DNA from: Acidobacteriota bacterium
GTDB taxonomy: Bacteria; Acidobacteriota; Terriglobia; Terriglobales; Acidobacteriaceae
Direction: 5' to 3'
DNA: 64,000 bases
Assembly: GCA_021792135.1 (NCBI GenBank)
Contig: JAJYVF010000012.1
Location: 78,271-142,270 of the forward strand
Numbering within the stretch: position 1 is the stretch's first letter; the number at the start of each line of letters is the position of its first letter. Positions 1-8,888 of this stretch are shown here, one piece after another. The notes under the pieces are model-generated. The model made no database searches. It saw only the letters and a program-made list of their open reading frames with translations, and was not told the DNA's origin. Position numbers and translations under genes: made by a program.

Positions 1-333
1 TACACGGTTTGGCTTCACTTCAGGGGAGGCAAGGGAGTGGCAACGGCCTTCGGCGTGTTTCTGGCGCTGGCCCCCGGGGCCGCGCTGGCGGGATTGGGTG
101 TCTTTGCGGTGATCTTTGCTGTCTCGCGCTATGTTTCCCTGGCCTCGATTCTGGCCGCCCTGGCCTTTCCCGTCTTTGCTCTGCTGATGCCGCCCGCGCC
201 CCGCACGCCTTTTGCCACAGCTGTTCTCTTCCTCGTTCCGCTCATCGTCATTGCGAAGCATCGCCAGAACATCGCGCGGCTGATCAGTGGGACGGAATAT
301 CGTTTCGGCAAGACAAGGACCGGCGCGGCATGA
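1..333 (+). CDS. plsY: Glycerol-3-phosphate acyltransferase PlsY, C-terminal part
   Basis: Partial gene: the frame is open from base 1, so its start lies outside the window. PlsY transfers an acyl group from acyl-phosphate to glycerol-3-phosphate in the inner membrane, the first acylation of phospholipid synthesis. The visible part has the signature HFRGGKGVATAFGV near the left edge, followed by hydrophobic segments and a basic cytoplasmic tail with KHRQNIARL, all typical of the family's C-terminal half. Its TGA stop overlaps the ATG of gpsA (ATGA). The two genes are therefore probably translated in a coupled way, and gpsA makes the PlsY substrate. Confidence 0.93.
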   Translation, partial: YTVWLHFRGGKGVATAFGVFLALAPGAALAGLGVFAVIFAVSRYVSLASILAALAFPVFALLMPPAPRTPFATAVLFLVPLIVIAKHRQNIARLISGTEYRFGKTRTGAA

Positions 334-1337
334 GCCGGGTCGCCGTCATGGGCAGTGGCGCCTGGGGCACCGCGATTGCCATCAGCCTCGCGCGCCGCGG
401 CGGGCACCAGGTTGTCCTCTGGTCCTGGGCGAAGGATATCGCGCGGACCATGCGCGAGTTCCGCGAAAACACCGTCTTTCTGCCCCGCTTCGAACTGCCC
501 GAGTCGATTGCCGTAACCGATGACGCGGCCGAGGCCCTGAGCGAGTCGGAATTCGTCGTCAGCGTTACGCCTTCGCAGTTTGTGCGTTCGTCGTACCGGC
601 AGTTTGCGCCTCACCTGCGCCCGGGCCAGCTGCTGGTCAGCGCGACCAAGGGCCTGGAGGACGGCACTTTCCTGCGGATGAGCCAGGTGATCGCCGAGGT
701 TCTGGCGGAGCACGGGCTCGATCTGCCCTGCGGCGTTCTGAGCGGCCCGTCCTTTGCGCAGGAGGTCGCAGCCGGTGCTCCGACGGCCATTACCATCGCG
801 TCGGCCAGCGCGGAGCTTGCCGCGCGAGTCCAGGGCGAGTTCTCCAGCAGCTCGCTGCGGCTCTACACCAATGACGATGTGATCGGCGTCGAGATGGGCG
901 GATCGCTCAAGAACGTCATCGCCATCGCGGCCGGCATTGTCGCCGGCCTCGACCTTGGATACAACAGCAACGCCGCGCTCATTACCCGCGGCATTGCCGA
1001 GATGACCCGGCTGGCCGTGGCCTGCGGCGGTCGGCGCGAGACCCTGGCCGGGCTTTCCGGCATCGGGGATCTGGTGCTGACCTGCACCGGCTCGCTCTCC
1101 AGGAACCGCAGCGTCGGCATGGGGCTGGGGCGGGGGCTGAAGATCGGCCAGATTCTGGAGGAACTGGGGGGGCGGGTAGCCGAAGGAGTGCGCACCACCT
1201 CCGCGGCGCTGGGGCTGGCGCGCCGCTACGGCGTGGAGATGCCCATCACCGAGCAGATGGATGCTATCCTGACCCGCGGCAAATCCCCCGAAGCCGCCAT
1301 CGAGGAACTGATGCAGCGCCCCGGCCGCGACGAATAG
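330..1337 (+). CDS. gpsA: Glycerol-3-phosphate dehydrogenase [NAD(P)+]
   Basis: 335 residues, normal for the family. The enzyme reduces dihydroxyacetone phosphate to sn-glycerol-3-phosphate for phospholipid synthesis. The Rossmann motif GSGAWG lies at residues 8-13, the conserved GPSFAQE at 139-145 and the catalytic lysine in GGSLKN at about 194. The C-terminal substrate-binding domain contains YNSNAALITRGIAEM. I chose the ATG that overlaps the plsY stop because the protein then begins exactly at the nucleotide-binding strand. The frame stays open further upstream, but that stretch is antisense or shadow of plsY. Confidence 0.97.
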   Translation: MSRVAVMGSGAWGTAIAISLARRGGHQVVLWSWAKDIARTMREFRENTVFLPRFELPESIAVTDDAAEALSESEFVVSVTPSQFVRSSYRQFAPHLRPGQLLVSATKGLEDGTFLRMSQVIAEVLAEHGLDLPCGVLSGPSFAQEVAAGAPTAITIASASAELAARVQGEFSSSSLRLYTNDDVIGVEMGGSLKNVIAIAAGIVAGLDLGYNSNAALITRGIAEMTRLAVACGGRRETLAGLSGIGDLVLTCTGSLSRNRSVGMGLGRGLKIGQILEELGGRVAEGVRTTSAALGLARRYGVEMPITEQMDAILTRGKSPEAAIEELMQRPGRDE

Positions 1338-1520
1338 GGGCTGCGGGCAAGCAGAGGTCCACTTGCCCCGAATCGCCTTCAAATTCCTGTGATTTTCCCG
1401 GTTAACCTCTCCCCGTTCGGATCACCCTCTAACACATTTGTGTGAATCAGATTTTCGGCAATTCTCCGTAGACTATCGATGGGCGGGTTTGCGCGGACCC
1501 ACTAACGAGAAGGAGTCCAT

Positions 1521-2567
1521 ATGCAGGACACATCTCGCCAGTTATCCCGGAATGTTCCCTCACCGGAAACGGCACGGATTCGCCGAAGTGTCTTCGCGCG
1601 CTTTCTTTCCGTCTGCGGAGCTGTGGCCGCCATCGCGGCCGCCGTGACCGTGGCCACCCAGAGAATCAGCGGCTCCGAGGGAGCCGGCGAGCTCGCAGGG
1701 GTCGTCGCCGGCCTGATCGGGAGCGCCATTGCGGCGCTGCTCTGGAGCCTCACCTATGAGCGCCGGCTGCATGAACTGATTCGCGCCATGGATCGCGGCC
1801 TGCCGCTCAGCAGCCCGGAGACCTCCGGCGGCGATCTGCCGGATCGCCTTCTCGAGGAAGTCGTTCAGGCATGGCAGCGCGCGCTGGTGGCGCTGGACGA
1901 GCGCACGCGCCAGAAGCGCGAAGAGGCGCGGCGCAGCTATCAGGCCCTCACGGAGCTGATTCGCATGATGGCCAAAGCCGTCGATGAACGAGTTCCCTAC
2001 CTGCGCGGACATTCCGAGCGCGTCGCGGAATACGCGGGCTCGATTGCGCGGGAAATGGGACTTGGCGAAGAGCAGGTGGAGCGGATTCGGCTGGCCGCCC
2101 TGCTGCACGACATCGGCATCCTCGGCGTGGACGATTATGTTGTCCTGAAAGAAACGCCGCTCTCACCCGAGGAATTCGAGATCGTGAAGGCGCATACCGT
2201 CCGCGGCGCGGCGATTCTGCGCCCCATTGCCATGCTGCACGACCTGATCCCCGGCGTGGAGCTGCATCACGAATCCCTGGACGGCCTCGGGTACCCGTAT
2301 GGTCTCCGGGGCGACGATATCCCGCTGATGGCGAGGGTCGTCGCAGTTGCGGACTCCTTTGATGCCATGACCACCCCGCGCCCCTGGCAGGCAGCCATGA
2401 ATGCCGACTACGTGATTCAGATCCTGGGCCGTCAGGCAGGAACGCGGTACGACGCCGCGGTGGTGGCGGCGCTCACCAGCCTGGTGCGCAGTCATGCGAT
2501 GGAGGTGAAGGAGAACCGGGTTCCGGTGTCGTTCCGGATGCGAGCGCCTTTGACCGATTCGGTTTAA
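1521..2567 (+). CDS. Membrane-anchored HD-GYP domain protein, putative c-di-GMP phosphodiesterase
   Basis: 348 residues. Two hydrophobic segments at about 28-46 and 57-78 are followed by a charged linker of about 60 residues that is probably helical, then an HD-GYP domain. The metal-binding pair HDIG is at 196-199. The hallmark second motif HHESLDGLGYP is at 249-259, which separates HD-GYP from generic HD phosphohydrolases. The family hydrolyses cyclic di-GMP, so this is probably an inner-membrane signalling enzyme with a cytoplasmic catalytic domain. No extracellular sensor domain is present; the loop between the two helices is short. An AGAAGGAG ribosome-binding site lies 5-6 bases before the ATG. 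The neighbours do not indicate a target. Activity is inferred from motifs only. Confidence 0.88.
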   Translation: MQDTSRQLSRNVPSPETARIRRSVFARFLSVCGAVAAIAAAVTVATQRISGSEGAGELAGVVAGLIGSAIAALLWSLTYERRLHELIRAMDRGLPLSSPETSGGDLPDRLLEEVVQAWQRALVALDERTRQKREEARRSYQALTELIRMMAKAVDERVPYLRGHSERVAEYAGSIAREMGLGEEQVERIRLAALLHDIGILGVDDYVVLKETPLSPEEFEIVKAHTVRGAAILRPIAMLHDLIPGVELHHESLDGLGYPYGLRGDDIPLMARVVAVADSFDAMTTPRPWQAAMNADYVIQILGRQAGTRYDAAVVAALTSLVRSHAMEVKENRVPVSFRMRAPLTDSV

Positions 2568-2728
2568 GGCCCCGGTCGGCCCGGCTGCATCCGCGGTCTA
2601 TCCCGTTTGAGCGAAATTCATGAATCGCCGCATCCCGAGGGCACTGGCTGGCGCCTGGCATGCCGGGTACCATGCTTGCCCCGGAAAGGCCGTAAACTCA
2701 GCATCAGATGCGGTGAGGTTTTTTTCTC

Positions 2729-3694
2729 ATGATTCAGACGTTGTTTGGCAGCCTGAAGGAACAGCAGGAACCGGAAAAGAAAAGCATTTTCGAGCGGATG
2801 CGCCAGGCCGTCACGCGCACCCGCGAAAACCTGGAAGAGCGCATCGACAGTGTGCTGGCGATGACGCGCACCGTGGACGAAGCAGCGCTGGAGGAGCTGG
2901 AGATGAGCCTGATCGCCTCCGATCTCGGCGTGAATACGGCCGCGGAGATTGCCGCCAACCTGCGGGAACGCGCCAAACGCCAGCAGATTCGCGACGGAGC
3001 GGAGCTGAAGGAGCTGCTGAAAGAGCAGATTCAGACGATTCTGGACGAAAACAACCGGCCGGCGGCGGTGGTCAACACCCCGCCGGAAGTGATCATGATG
3101 GTCGGCGTCAACGGAACGGGCAAAACCACCACCAGCGGCAAGCTGGCTGCGTATTATCGGGCTCAGGGCAAAACCGCCCTTCTGTGCGCGGCCGACACGT
3201 TCCGGGCCGCGGCCATCGAGCAGCTGGAAGTCTGGGGCGAGCGCAGCGGCGTGGAGATGATTCGGACGAAGCAAGGCGGCGATCCGGCGGCGGTTCTGTT
3301 CGATGCCCTGACCGCGGCAAAGGCCCGGCAGAACGACGTGGTCATCGTGGACACCGCGGGCCGGCTGCATACCAAAACCGGCCTGATGGCGGAACTGGAC
3401 AAGATGCGGCGAACCGCGCAGAGGCTGATCCCCGGCGCGCCTCATGAGGTGCTGCTGGTGCTCGATGCCACTACCGGACAGAACGGGTTGCAACAGGCGC
3501 GGCTGTTTACGGAGTCCGCCGGTGTGACGGGGATCGTGCTGACCAAGCTGGACGGAACCGCCAAAGGGGGCATCGCGGTGGCGATCGCCCGCGAGATGCA
3601 GCTGCCGGTGCGTTTTGTGGGCGTGGGCGAAGCTCTCGAGGATCTGCTGCCGTTCGACAGCGCCGCTTTTGCCAGCTCACTGCTGGAGGCGTGA
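2729..3694 (+). CDS. ftsY: Signal recognition particle receptor FtsY
   Basis: 321 residues. This SRP receptor GTPase docks ribosome-nascent-chain complexes at the membrane translocon. A helical N domain (about residues 20-100) precedes the G domain. The P-loop GVNGTGKTT is at 126-134, followed by DTFRAAA, DTAGRLHTK, TKLDGTAKGG and the C-terminal GVGEALEDLLPFD, in the FtsY rather than the Ffh form (no M domain). The acidic A domain of enterobacterial FtsY is almost absent, as in many other phyla. The ribD start lies 34 bases downstream, so co-transcription is likely. Confidence 0.97.
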   Translation: MIQTLFGSLKEQQEPEKKSIFERMRQAVTRTRENLEERIDSVLAMTRTVDEAALEELEMSLIASDLGVNTAAEIAANLRERAKRQQIRDGAELKELLKEQIQTILDENNRPAAVVNTPPEVIMMVGVNGTGKTTTSGKLAAYYRAQGKTALLCAADTFRAAAIEQLEVWGERSGVEMIRTKQGGDPAAVLFDALTAAKARQNDVVIVDTAGRLHTKTGLMAELDKMRRTAQRLIPGAPHEVLLVLDATTGQNGLQQARLFTESAGVTGIVLTKLDGTAKGGIAVAIAREMQLPVRFVGVGEALEDLLPFDSAAFASSLLEA

Positions 3695-3728
3695 TGAATT
3701 CCGCCTTTCGCAAGGTGAAAGGGAAATC

Positions 3729-4892
3729 GTGCAGAACGAAACCGAAGGTGTCCTCAGCGACGAACACTGGATGGAACGGGCCCTGGGTCTGGCGCAGCAA
3801 TCCGTGGGGCTGGCATCTCCCAACCCCGCGGTTGGCTGCGTACTGGTGAAGTCCGGCAAGCCGATCGGCGAGGGCTTCCACGAATACGACAAGCTGGATC
3901 ACGCGGAAATCGTCGCACTGAAACGAGCCGGCGAGGCAGCGCGCGGCGCAGCCGCCTACATCACGCTCGAGCCATGCTGCCACACGGGCCGGACGGGTCC
4001 GTGTTCGAAGGCGCTGGTCGATGCCGGAGTGGCCTCGGTGGTGGTGGCCACGCTCGATCCCAATCCGGCGGTCAGAGGCGGAGGGGTTGCCCGGCTGCGC
4101 GAAGCCGGGATCGCCGTAACAACCGGGGTGCTGGAGCGCGAGGCGCGCAGGCTCAACGACGGCTTTGCGCGCCACGTCCGCACCGGGCTGCCTTTTGTGA
4201 ATCTCAAGGCGGCGGTTTCTCTGGACGGACGGATTGCGCCACCCCCGGGCAGCACCCCGCGCGGGGCTCCGGTGTATCTGACCGGCGAAGAGTCGCGCGC
4301 CGAAGTGCAGCGCATGCGGCACCGTGCGGACGCCGTGATTACCGGGATCAATACCGTGCTGCAGGACAACCCGCAACTGACGGATCGCTCCGGCCTGCCG
4401 CGGCGCCGGCCGCTGCTGCGGGTGGTTCTGGACTCCGCGCTGCGCATCCCGCTCGACACCAAACTCGTGCGCACGGCGCAGGACGATGTGCTGATCTTCT
4501 GCACCATCTCGCCCACGGAACGGCAGCGCACGCTGGAAGCCATGGGCGTGCGGGTGGAACGGCTGGAATCCGCCGGAGCTACCGGCGCGGACTCGTGGAG
4601 CCCCTCCGCGCGCCGCAGCGGAGTTTCTCTGCGGCATGCACTGGAGCGCCTGGGCGAGCTGAATCTCCTCTCGGCGATGACGGAAGCGGGCGGACAGCTC
4701 AACAGCTCCGTGCTCCGCGAGGGCCACGCCGACAAGCTGACGCTCTTTTACGCGCCGCTGTTTCTGGGATCTCATGCGGTTCCGCTGCTCCAGGAGGGGA
4801 TTCCCGGTCCGCTGCTGACGAAACCTCCCGCCCTGGACTGCATCGGACAGGACGTGCGCATGGAGGCGTATCTGCGCGATCCGTGGGTGTAG
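3729..4892 (+). CDS. ribD: Bifunctional riboflavin deaminase/reductase RibD
   Basis: 387 residues with both usual domains. The deaminase domain has zinc ligands in HAE (58-60) and EPCCHTGRTGPC (81-92). The reductase domain starts near NLKAAVSLDGRIA. The protein converts the first GTP-derived pyrimidine to 5-amino-6-ribitylaminouracil phosphate. The start is taken as GTG 3729, which has an AAGGTGAAAGGG ribosome-binding site and places the protein 34 bases after ftsY. A longer frame would run into ftsY and add unrelated residues. The ribE gene follows 22 bases later. No FMN riboswitch was recognised upstream, so the gene probably depends on ftsY read-through. Confidence 0.95.
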   Translation: MQNETEGVLSDEHWMERALGLAQQSVGLASPNPAVGCVLVKSGKPIGEGFHEYDKLDHAEIVALKRAGEAARGAAAYITLEPCCHTGRTGPCSKALVDAGVASVVVATLDPNPAVRGGGVARLREAGIAVTTGVLEREARRLNDGFARHVRTGLPFVNLKAAVSLDGRIAPPPGSTPRGAPVYLTGEESRAEVQRMRHRADAVITGINTVLQDNPQLTDRSGLPRRRPLLRVVLDSALRIPLDTKLVRTAQDDVLIFCTISPTERQRTLEAMGVRVERLESAGATGADSWSPSARRSGVSLRHALERLGELNLLSAMTEAGGQLNSSVLREGHADKLTLFYAPLFLGSHAVPLLQEGIPGPLLTKPPALDCIGQDVRMEAYLRDPWV

Positions 4893-4914
4893 GCGCAGGC
4901 CGTAATCTGAAGAC

Positions 4915-5571
4915 ATGTTTACCGGAATCATTGAAGCCACAGGAGCGGTCGTCAGCCTTGAAGCCCGAAGCGGGCCCACGCGCATCGGCATCTCGGCGCC
5001 CGCGTTCATCGAGCGGCTGCGGACAGGCGACAGCATCGCCGTGAGCGGCACCTGCCTGACGGCGCTTGAATTTGCCGCGCCGGTCTTCTACGCCGATCTG
5101 GCGGCGGAGACGCTGGCGCGGACTTCTCTGGGGCGGCTGAAAAAAGGCTCCATCGTGAACCTCGAGCTGCCCACCCCGGCCGGGACCCCGCTGGGCGGCC
5201 ACATGGTGCAGGGGCATGTGGACGGGTGCGGCGAACTGGTCTCCTTCGATCCGGTGAATCCCCAGGCCGAGCCCGAACTGACGGACTGGTGGCTGCGCGT
5301 GCGCATTCCGGAGAACACGCGGCGTTTCGTGGTGGAAAAAGGATCGATCGCCATCGAGGGGATCAGCCTCACCATCGCATCGTGGGACGGGGAAGTAGCG
5401 GGCATCGCCATTCTTCCCCACACCCGCAACCTGACCAATCTGCGCGTCCTCCAGCCGGGGGATCCGGTCAATGTGGAGGCCGATGTGCTGATCAAGCTGG
5501 CGCTCGAACAGCAGCGGCAGCGGCCGTTATTCGAACTGACGGTCGATTATCTGGTGGCGAACGGCTACTGA
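4915..5571 (+). CDS. ribE: Riboflavin synthase, alpha chain
   Basis: 218 residues. The enzyme dismutates two molecules of 6,7-dimethyl-8-ribityllumazine to riboflavin. It begins with the diagnostic MFTGIIEATG and has the two lumazine-binding barrel repeats (about 1-95 and 96-200). SGTCLTA is in the first repeat and GISLTIASW in the second, and GGHMVQGHVDG marks the junction. It sits directly behind ribD, forming a small riboflavin operon. The ribA/B and ribH genes are not in the window. Confidence 0.96.
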   Translation: MFTGIIEATGAVVSLEARSGPTRIGISAPAFIERLRTGDSIAVSGTCLTALEFAAPVFYADLAAETLARTSLGRLKKGSIVNLELPTPAGTPLGGHMVQGHVDGCGELVSFDPVNPQAEPELTDWWLRVRIPENTRRFVVEKGSIAIEGISLTIASWDGEVAGIAILPHTRNLTNLRVLQPGDPVNVEADVLIKLALEQQRQRPLFELTVDYLVANGY

Positions 5572-5641
5572 TTCGGAGAACGGCGCATCGCAGCTGCGCT
5601 GCGTGTCCGGGGCAATACGGTTCGAGGCTTCGCGGCCCTGA

Positions 5642-6853
5642 TTACTGGGGCGTGATGATGCCGCCGACAGGCATCCGCCGGGGATATTGCTTTTCCTGCG
5701 GCCGCCTCAGGCGCAGGGCTTCCGCGATGGCGTCGGTGTACTTGAGCCCGGAGCCGGTGTTGAACAGCACCACCCGGTCGCTGGCGGCGAGGAAGCCTTC
5801 CCTCAGGAGGCGATCATAGGCGGCTGTGGCCGCCGCTCCTTCAGGACAAAGCAGAAGTCCCTCATACCGCGCCCAGTCCAGCAGCGAGGCAAGAATGGCG
5901 TCATCGGGCACATCCACGACCGTGCCGCCGGAGGCGCGGACTATTTCGAGGATGAGCGCATCGCCATAGGGCTTCGGTACCCGCAATCCGGAGGCGAAGG
6001 TAGCGGCATTTTCGAACATCCTGGCCGCCGCGGCTCCTTCCTTCCAGGCACGGGAGACGGGCGCGCAGCCGGAGGACTGGACGGCGATCATCTTCGGGCG
6101 CCGGCCGGAGACCCAGCCCATCTGCTCCATCTCGTCAAAAGCCTTCCACATACCGATGAGGCCCACGCCGCCGCCGGTGGGGTAAAAGACCGCGTCGGGA
6201 TAGCTCCAGCCCAGCTGCTCGACGAGTTCGTAGCCCATGGTTTTTTTGCCCTCAACGCGGAAGGGCTCCTTCAGGCTGGACACGTCGAACCAGCCCTCGC
6301 GCTCGCGGCCCTCGGCGACGGCGCGGGCACAGTCGGAGATGAGGCCGTCGACCAGGGTCACGTGCGCGCCGTAGGCGATGCCCTCGAGGTAGTTGGCCAT
6401 GGGCACGTCGCGGGGCATGAAGAGGTGGGCCTCGATGCCGGCCGCGGCGGCGTAGGCGGCAAGCGCGCCGGCGGCGTTCCCCGCGGAGGGCACAGCGAGC
6501 TTCTTCAGTCCGTACCAGCGTGCCAGGGTGACGGCCAGCGACATGCCCCGGGCCTTGAAACTGCCGGTGGGATTGTCAGCCTCCTCCTTAATGAACAGCC
6601 CGGAATGGCGGCGGCTGGGCAGCATTGGGGTCCAGCCTTCGCCGAGGGTGACCGGTTCGGCATCGGGAAGCACGGAGGCATAGCGCCACAGCGAGGGCGG
6701 CGCATCCGGGCCGGGCTTGCTGGCGCGGGCGAGAGCGGCAGGGTCATAGCGGACCCACAGGGGCGCGGCGCAGGCCGGGCAGACGGTTGCGGGCGAGCCG
6801 GCGGAGATCCGGGCCTGGCAGCGGGAGCACTCAAGAAAAGCGACGGCAGGCAC
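5642..6853 (-). CDS. thrC: Threonine synthase-type PLP enzyme with N-terminal zinc ribbon
   Basis: 403 residues, fold-type II PLP enzyme. Cysteines 9, 12, 25 and 28 form an N-terminal zinc-ribbon-like patch seen in one branch of threonine synthases. The PLP lysine is in NPTGSFKARG (K100). The phosphate-cradling glycine loop TGGGVGLIG and the C-terminal TGSGLKY are present. The likely reaction is O-phosphohomoserine to threonine. Substrate identity is inferred from family resemblance; a related cysteate or diaminopropionate-type lyase is less likely. It stands alone on the minus strand between ribE (convergent) and a redox gene. Confidence 0.85.
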   Translation of the reverse strand: MPAVAFLECSRCQARISAGSPATVCPACAAPLWVRYDPAALARASKPGPDAPPSLWRYASVLPDAEPVTLGEGWTPMLPSRRHSGLFIKEEADNPTGSFKARGMSLAVTLARWYGLKKLAVPSAGNAAGALAAYAAAAGIEAHLFMPRDVPMANYLEGIAYGAHVTLVDGLISDCARAVAEGREREGWFDVSSLKEPFRVEGKKTMGYELVEQLGWSYPDAVFYPTGGGVGLIGMWKAFDEMEQMGWVSGRRPKMIAVQSSGCAPVSRAWKEGAAAARMFENAATFASGLRVPKPYGDALILEIVRASGGTVVDVPDDAILASLLDWARYEGLLLCPEGAAATAAYDRLLREGFLAASDRVVLFNTGSGLKYTDAIAEALRLRRPQEKQYPRRMPVGGIITPQ

Positions 6854-7016
6854 GGATTCAGGATACCGGAGCGGGCAGCCGGTAGCGGACAGGATTCAGC
6901 CAGTCAGCAGGTCAGCGAGTGAGCGGAGCGGCGGGCGCGCCGACGGCTGACAGTTCTGGAGGCTTTCTGAAACAGAAGAGCCCCACCGCATTTCCGCCGG
7001 AACAGCCCCTGGGCTT

Positions 7017-8273
7017 CTAGTGGCTGGGCGGCGGAGCGGGATGCGGGTTGTCGGCTCGATCGAGGGAGGCAAACTGCGGCCCCAGGCCGGCAAGGGCCTT
7101 GCGCAGGCCGTCCTCGCTGAATTGATCGAAAACGATTCTGCCGTGGGCATCGATGAGCACGAGGAGCGGGAGGCCCAGCTCGCCGAAGGCCTGGCCGATG
7201 GAGCCGGTATCGTGGGTGTTCGGCCAGGTGTAGTGGTGCTGCGCGAGGAAGGTGCCGGCGGCTTTCGCATCCTCGTCCTCATCGATGGAGAGAAGCACCA
7301 GGCCTTTGGGGGCGGCTTCCTGTTCCAGCTGCGCGAGCCAGGGCAGGCCCTCGACGCAGGGGGCGCACCAGGTGGCCCAGAAATCGAGCAGCACCGGTTT
7401 TCCGCGCCAGGAGGAGAGCGGCGCGGTTTTGCCATCGGCTCCGACGAGATGGACCTCGGGAGCGGTTTGGCCCGTCAGATCGACGCCCAGGATCCTGTCG
7501 CTGAATTTCGCGACCAGCTTCACGTCGGGCAGCGGGTCGAAATGGAAGAGCGCTTCCGGCAGGGCGGTGTTCAGCTCGGCTGTGGTCCAGGTGGTAACCG
7601 CGTCGATGGCAAGCGGGATCTGCGCGCTGCCCGCAAGCATGAAGGATTTCTCGTGGCTCACGGTCCGGAGCACGGCCCAGGTGGACTTGTCGATCCAGAG
7701 GGTCTCGTTGCGGGAGGCTCCTGCCATGACGGGACCGCGGCGCGGCGTGGTGTTCACCTGCACCACGTAGCAGGGAATCGCGATCCCGTTCTGAAAGATG
7801 GTTTCGTCGGGAAGGCGAGTGGCGGCGCTGTAGTGCGCAGAGAAGGTCGCGAACTCCGTGCGCAGGCCGAATGCGTGCAGCGCAGCCGACTCATTGAACG
7901 GCGTCGTCCGGGGCGGTTCATAGCCATTGTCGGGGGCCGGCTCCCGCGTGTAGGCGTGCTCCTCGGGATGGACGTCCCAGGCGGTTCTGCCGTCAGAGAT
8001 GTGGAAAGCGGACCCCGTTTCGGAATGCCCCTCGTAATGGTATTTGTTTCCGGTGGCGGCACTGATCATGACGGTCTTCTTCCAGGTCCGCGAGTAATCG
8101 TTCGTCATGGTTTGCTCTTCGGTGGCCACAAAGTACCAGGATTGGGCGGCGGCGTACTGCTGACCCATTTTCTGCAGGATCGAGAGTCCGTCGAGCGGAG
8201 CTGTGGCGCCGCTCTGGGCCGGAAGAGAGGGAACTGCAAGCAAGATGCACAGAGCCAGCCGAGCAGGATTCAT
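7017..8273 (-). CDS. Exported TlpA-like thioredoxin-fold protein with N-terminal LolA-like domain
   Basis: 418 residues. An N-terminal signal peptide (about 1-20, ending near LPAQS) points to the periplasm. Residues about 30-250 resemble outer-membrane lipoprotein-sorting or LolA-like beta sheets. Residues about 268-400 form a redoxin domain with FWATWCAPC, giving active-site cysteines 303 and 306. The resolvase-type cis-proline region GLPLLVLID follows. This two-domain architecture is frequent in acidobacteria and planctomycetes. The role is probably disulfide reduction or resolution in the periplasm, but no partner is encoded nearby. Confidence 0.8.
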   Translation of the reverse strand: MNPARLALCILLAVPSLPAQSGATAPLDGLSILQKMGQQYAAAQSWYFVATEEQTMTNDYSRTWKKTVMISAATGNKYHYEGHSETGSAFHISDGRTAWDVHPEEHAYTREPAPDNGYEPPRTTPFNESAALHAFGLRTEFATFSAHYSAATRLPDETIFQNGIAIPCYVVQVNTTPRRGPVMAGASRNETLWIDKSTWAVLRTVSHEKSFMLAGSAQIPLAIDAVTTWTTAELNTALPEALFHFDPLPDVKLVAKFSDRILGVDLTGQTAPEVHLVGADGKTAPLSSWRGKPVLLDFWATWCAPCVEGLPWLAQLEQEAAPKGLVLLSIDEDEDAKAAGTFLAQHHYTWPNTHDTGSIGQAFGELGLPLLVLIDAHGRIVFDQFSEDGLRKALAGLGPQFASLDRADNPHPAPPPSH

Positions 8274-8422
8274 GGAATCGCGCCTCCCGCCACCTGGCCC
8301 ATAAGGTACCGCAATTTCCGTTACCGATCATGGCTTCCGGGATGATTCGCGTCCCGTGCCCGCGGCTGCTGGCGGGCGACTGGCGGTGCCTGTAAGCTGA
8401 TACGGGTTTGCGGAGGAGAAGC

Positions 8423-8851
8423 ATGGATCGATCGCGAAGGATGATGTGCCAGGCATTGCCGCTGCTGGTGGCGGGAGTGGCGGAGCGGGCGTGGGGCGCC
8501 GAAGAGACGCTGACGTCGTTTGCGAAGCCGTTCGACGCGCTGCCGGTGCATCGGAGCGGTCAGAACGAGTCGCGGCCGATCCTGAACGGCATTACGCATG
8601 CGGGCTGCCTTCTGGAGGTGCATGAGACGACGCTGGCGCCGGGGGCGATACCGCATCCGCCGCATCATCATGAGCATGAGGAGATGTTCCTGATCGAGAA
8701 GGGCACCGTGACGGTGACCATCGCCGGCAAGTCGACGGAGCTGGGGCCGGGCTCGGCGGCGTTCGTCCGCTCCGGTGAGGAGCACGGCATCCGCAACACG
8801 GGGCGGGAGGCGGCGCTGTACTTCGTGGTAGCGATCGGGGCGGAGAAGTGA
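8423..8851 (+). CDS. Exported cupin-domain protein
   Basis: 142 residues: an N-terminal signal-like stretch (about 1-26, ending near RAWGA) followed by a single cupin barrel. Metal-binding histidines are in HPPHHHEHEEMFLIEKG, and the second cupin motif is in GEEHGIRN. The product could bind a metal and a small ligand, but the substrate is unknown. The start is ATG 8423, which has a GGAGGAG ribosome-binding site five bases upstream; the frame is also open a little further 5'. It is divergent from the thioredoxin-fold gene and convergent with the DedA-type gene. Confidence 0.8.
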   Translation: MDRSRRMMCQALPLLVAGVAERAWGAEETLTSFAKPFDALPVHRSGQNESRPILNGITHAGCLLEVHETTLAPGAIPHPPHHHEHEEMFLIEKGTVTVTIAGKSTELGPGSAAFVRSGEEHGIRNTGREAALYFVVAIGAEK

Positions 8852-8888
8852 AGCGATTCCTCGATCACGACCCGCAGGCGAAGAGTGC

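Noticed and set aside
129..1382. Long minus-strand open frame opposite gpsA
   Set aside because: High-G+C antisense shadow: low-complexity arginine/glycine/alanine-rich translation, no domain, and gpsA on the other strand is certain.
1430..1452. ACACA-TT-TGTGT dyad upstream of the HD-GYP gene
   Set aside because: Short and not supported by a clear promoter around it; likely chance.
3695..3728. FMN riboswitch upstream of ribD
   Set aside because: Only 34 bases separate ftsY and ribD, too short for the FMN element.
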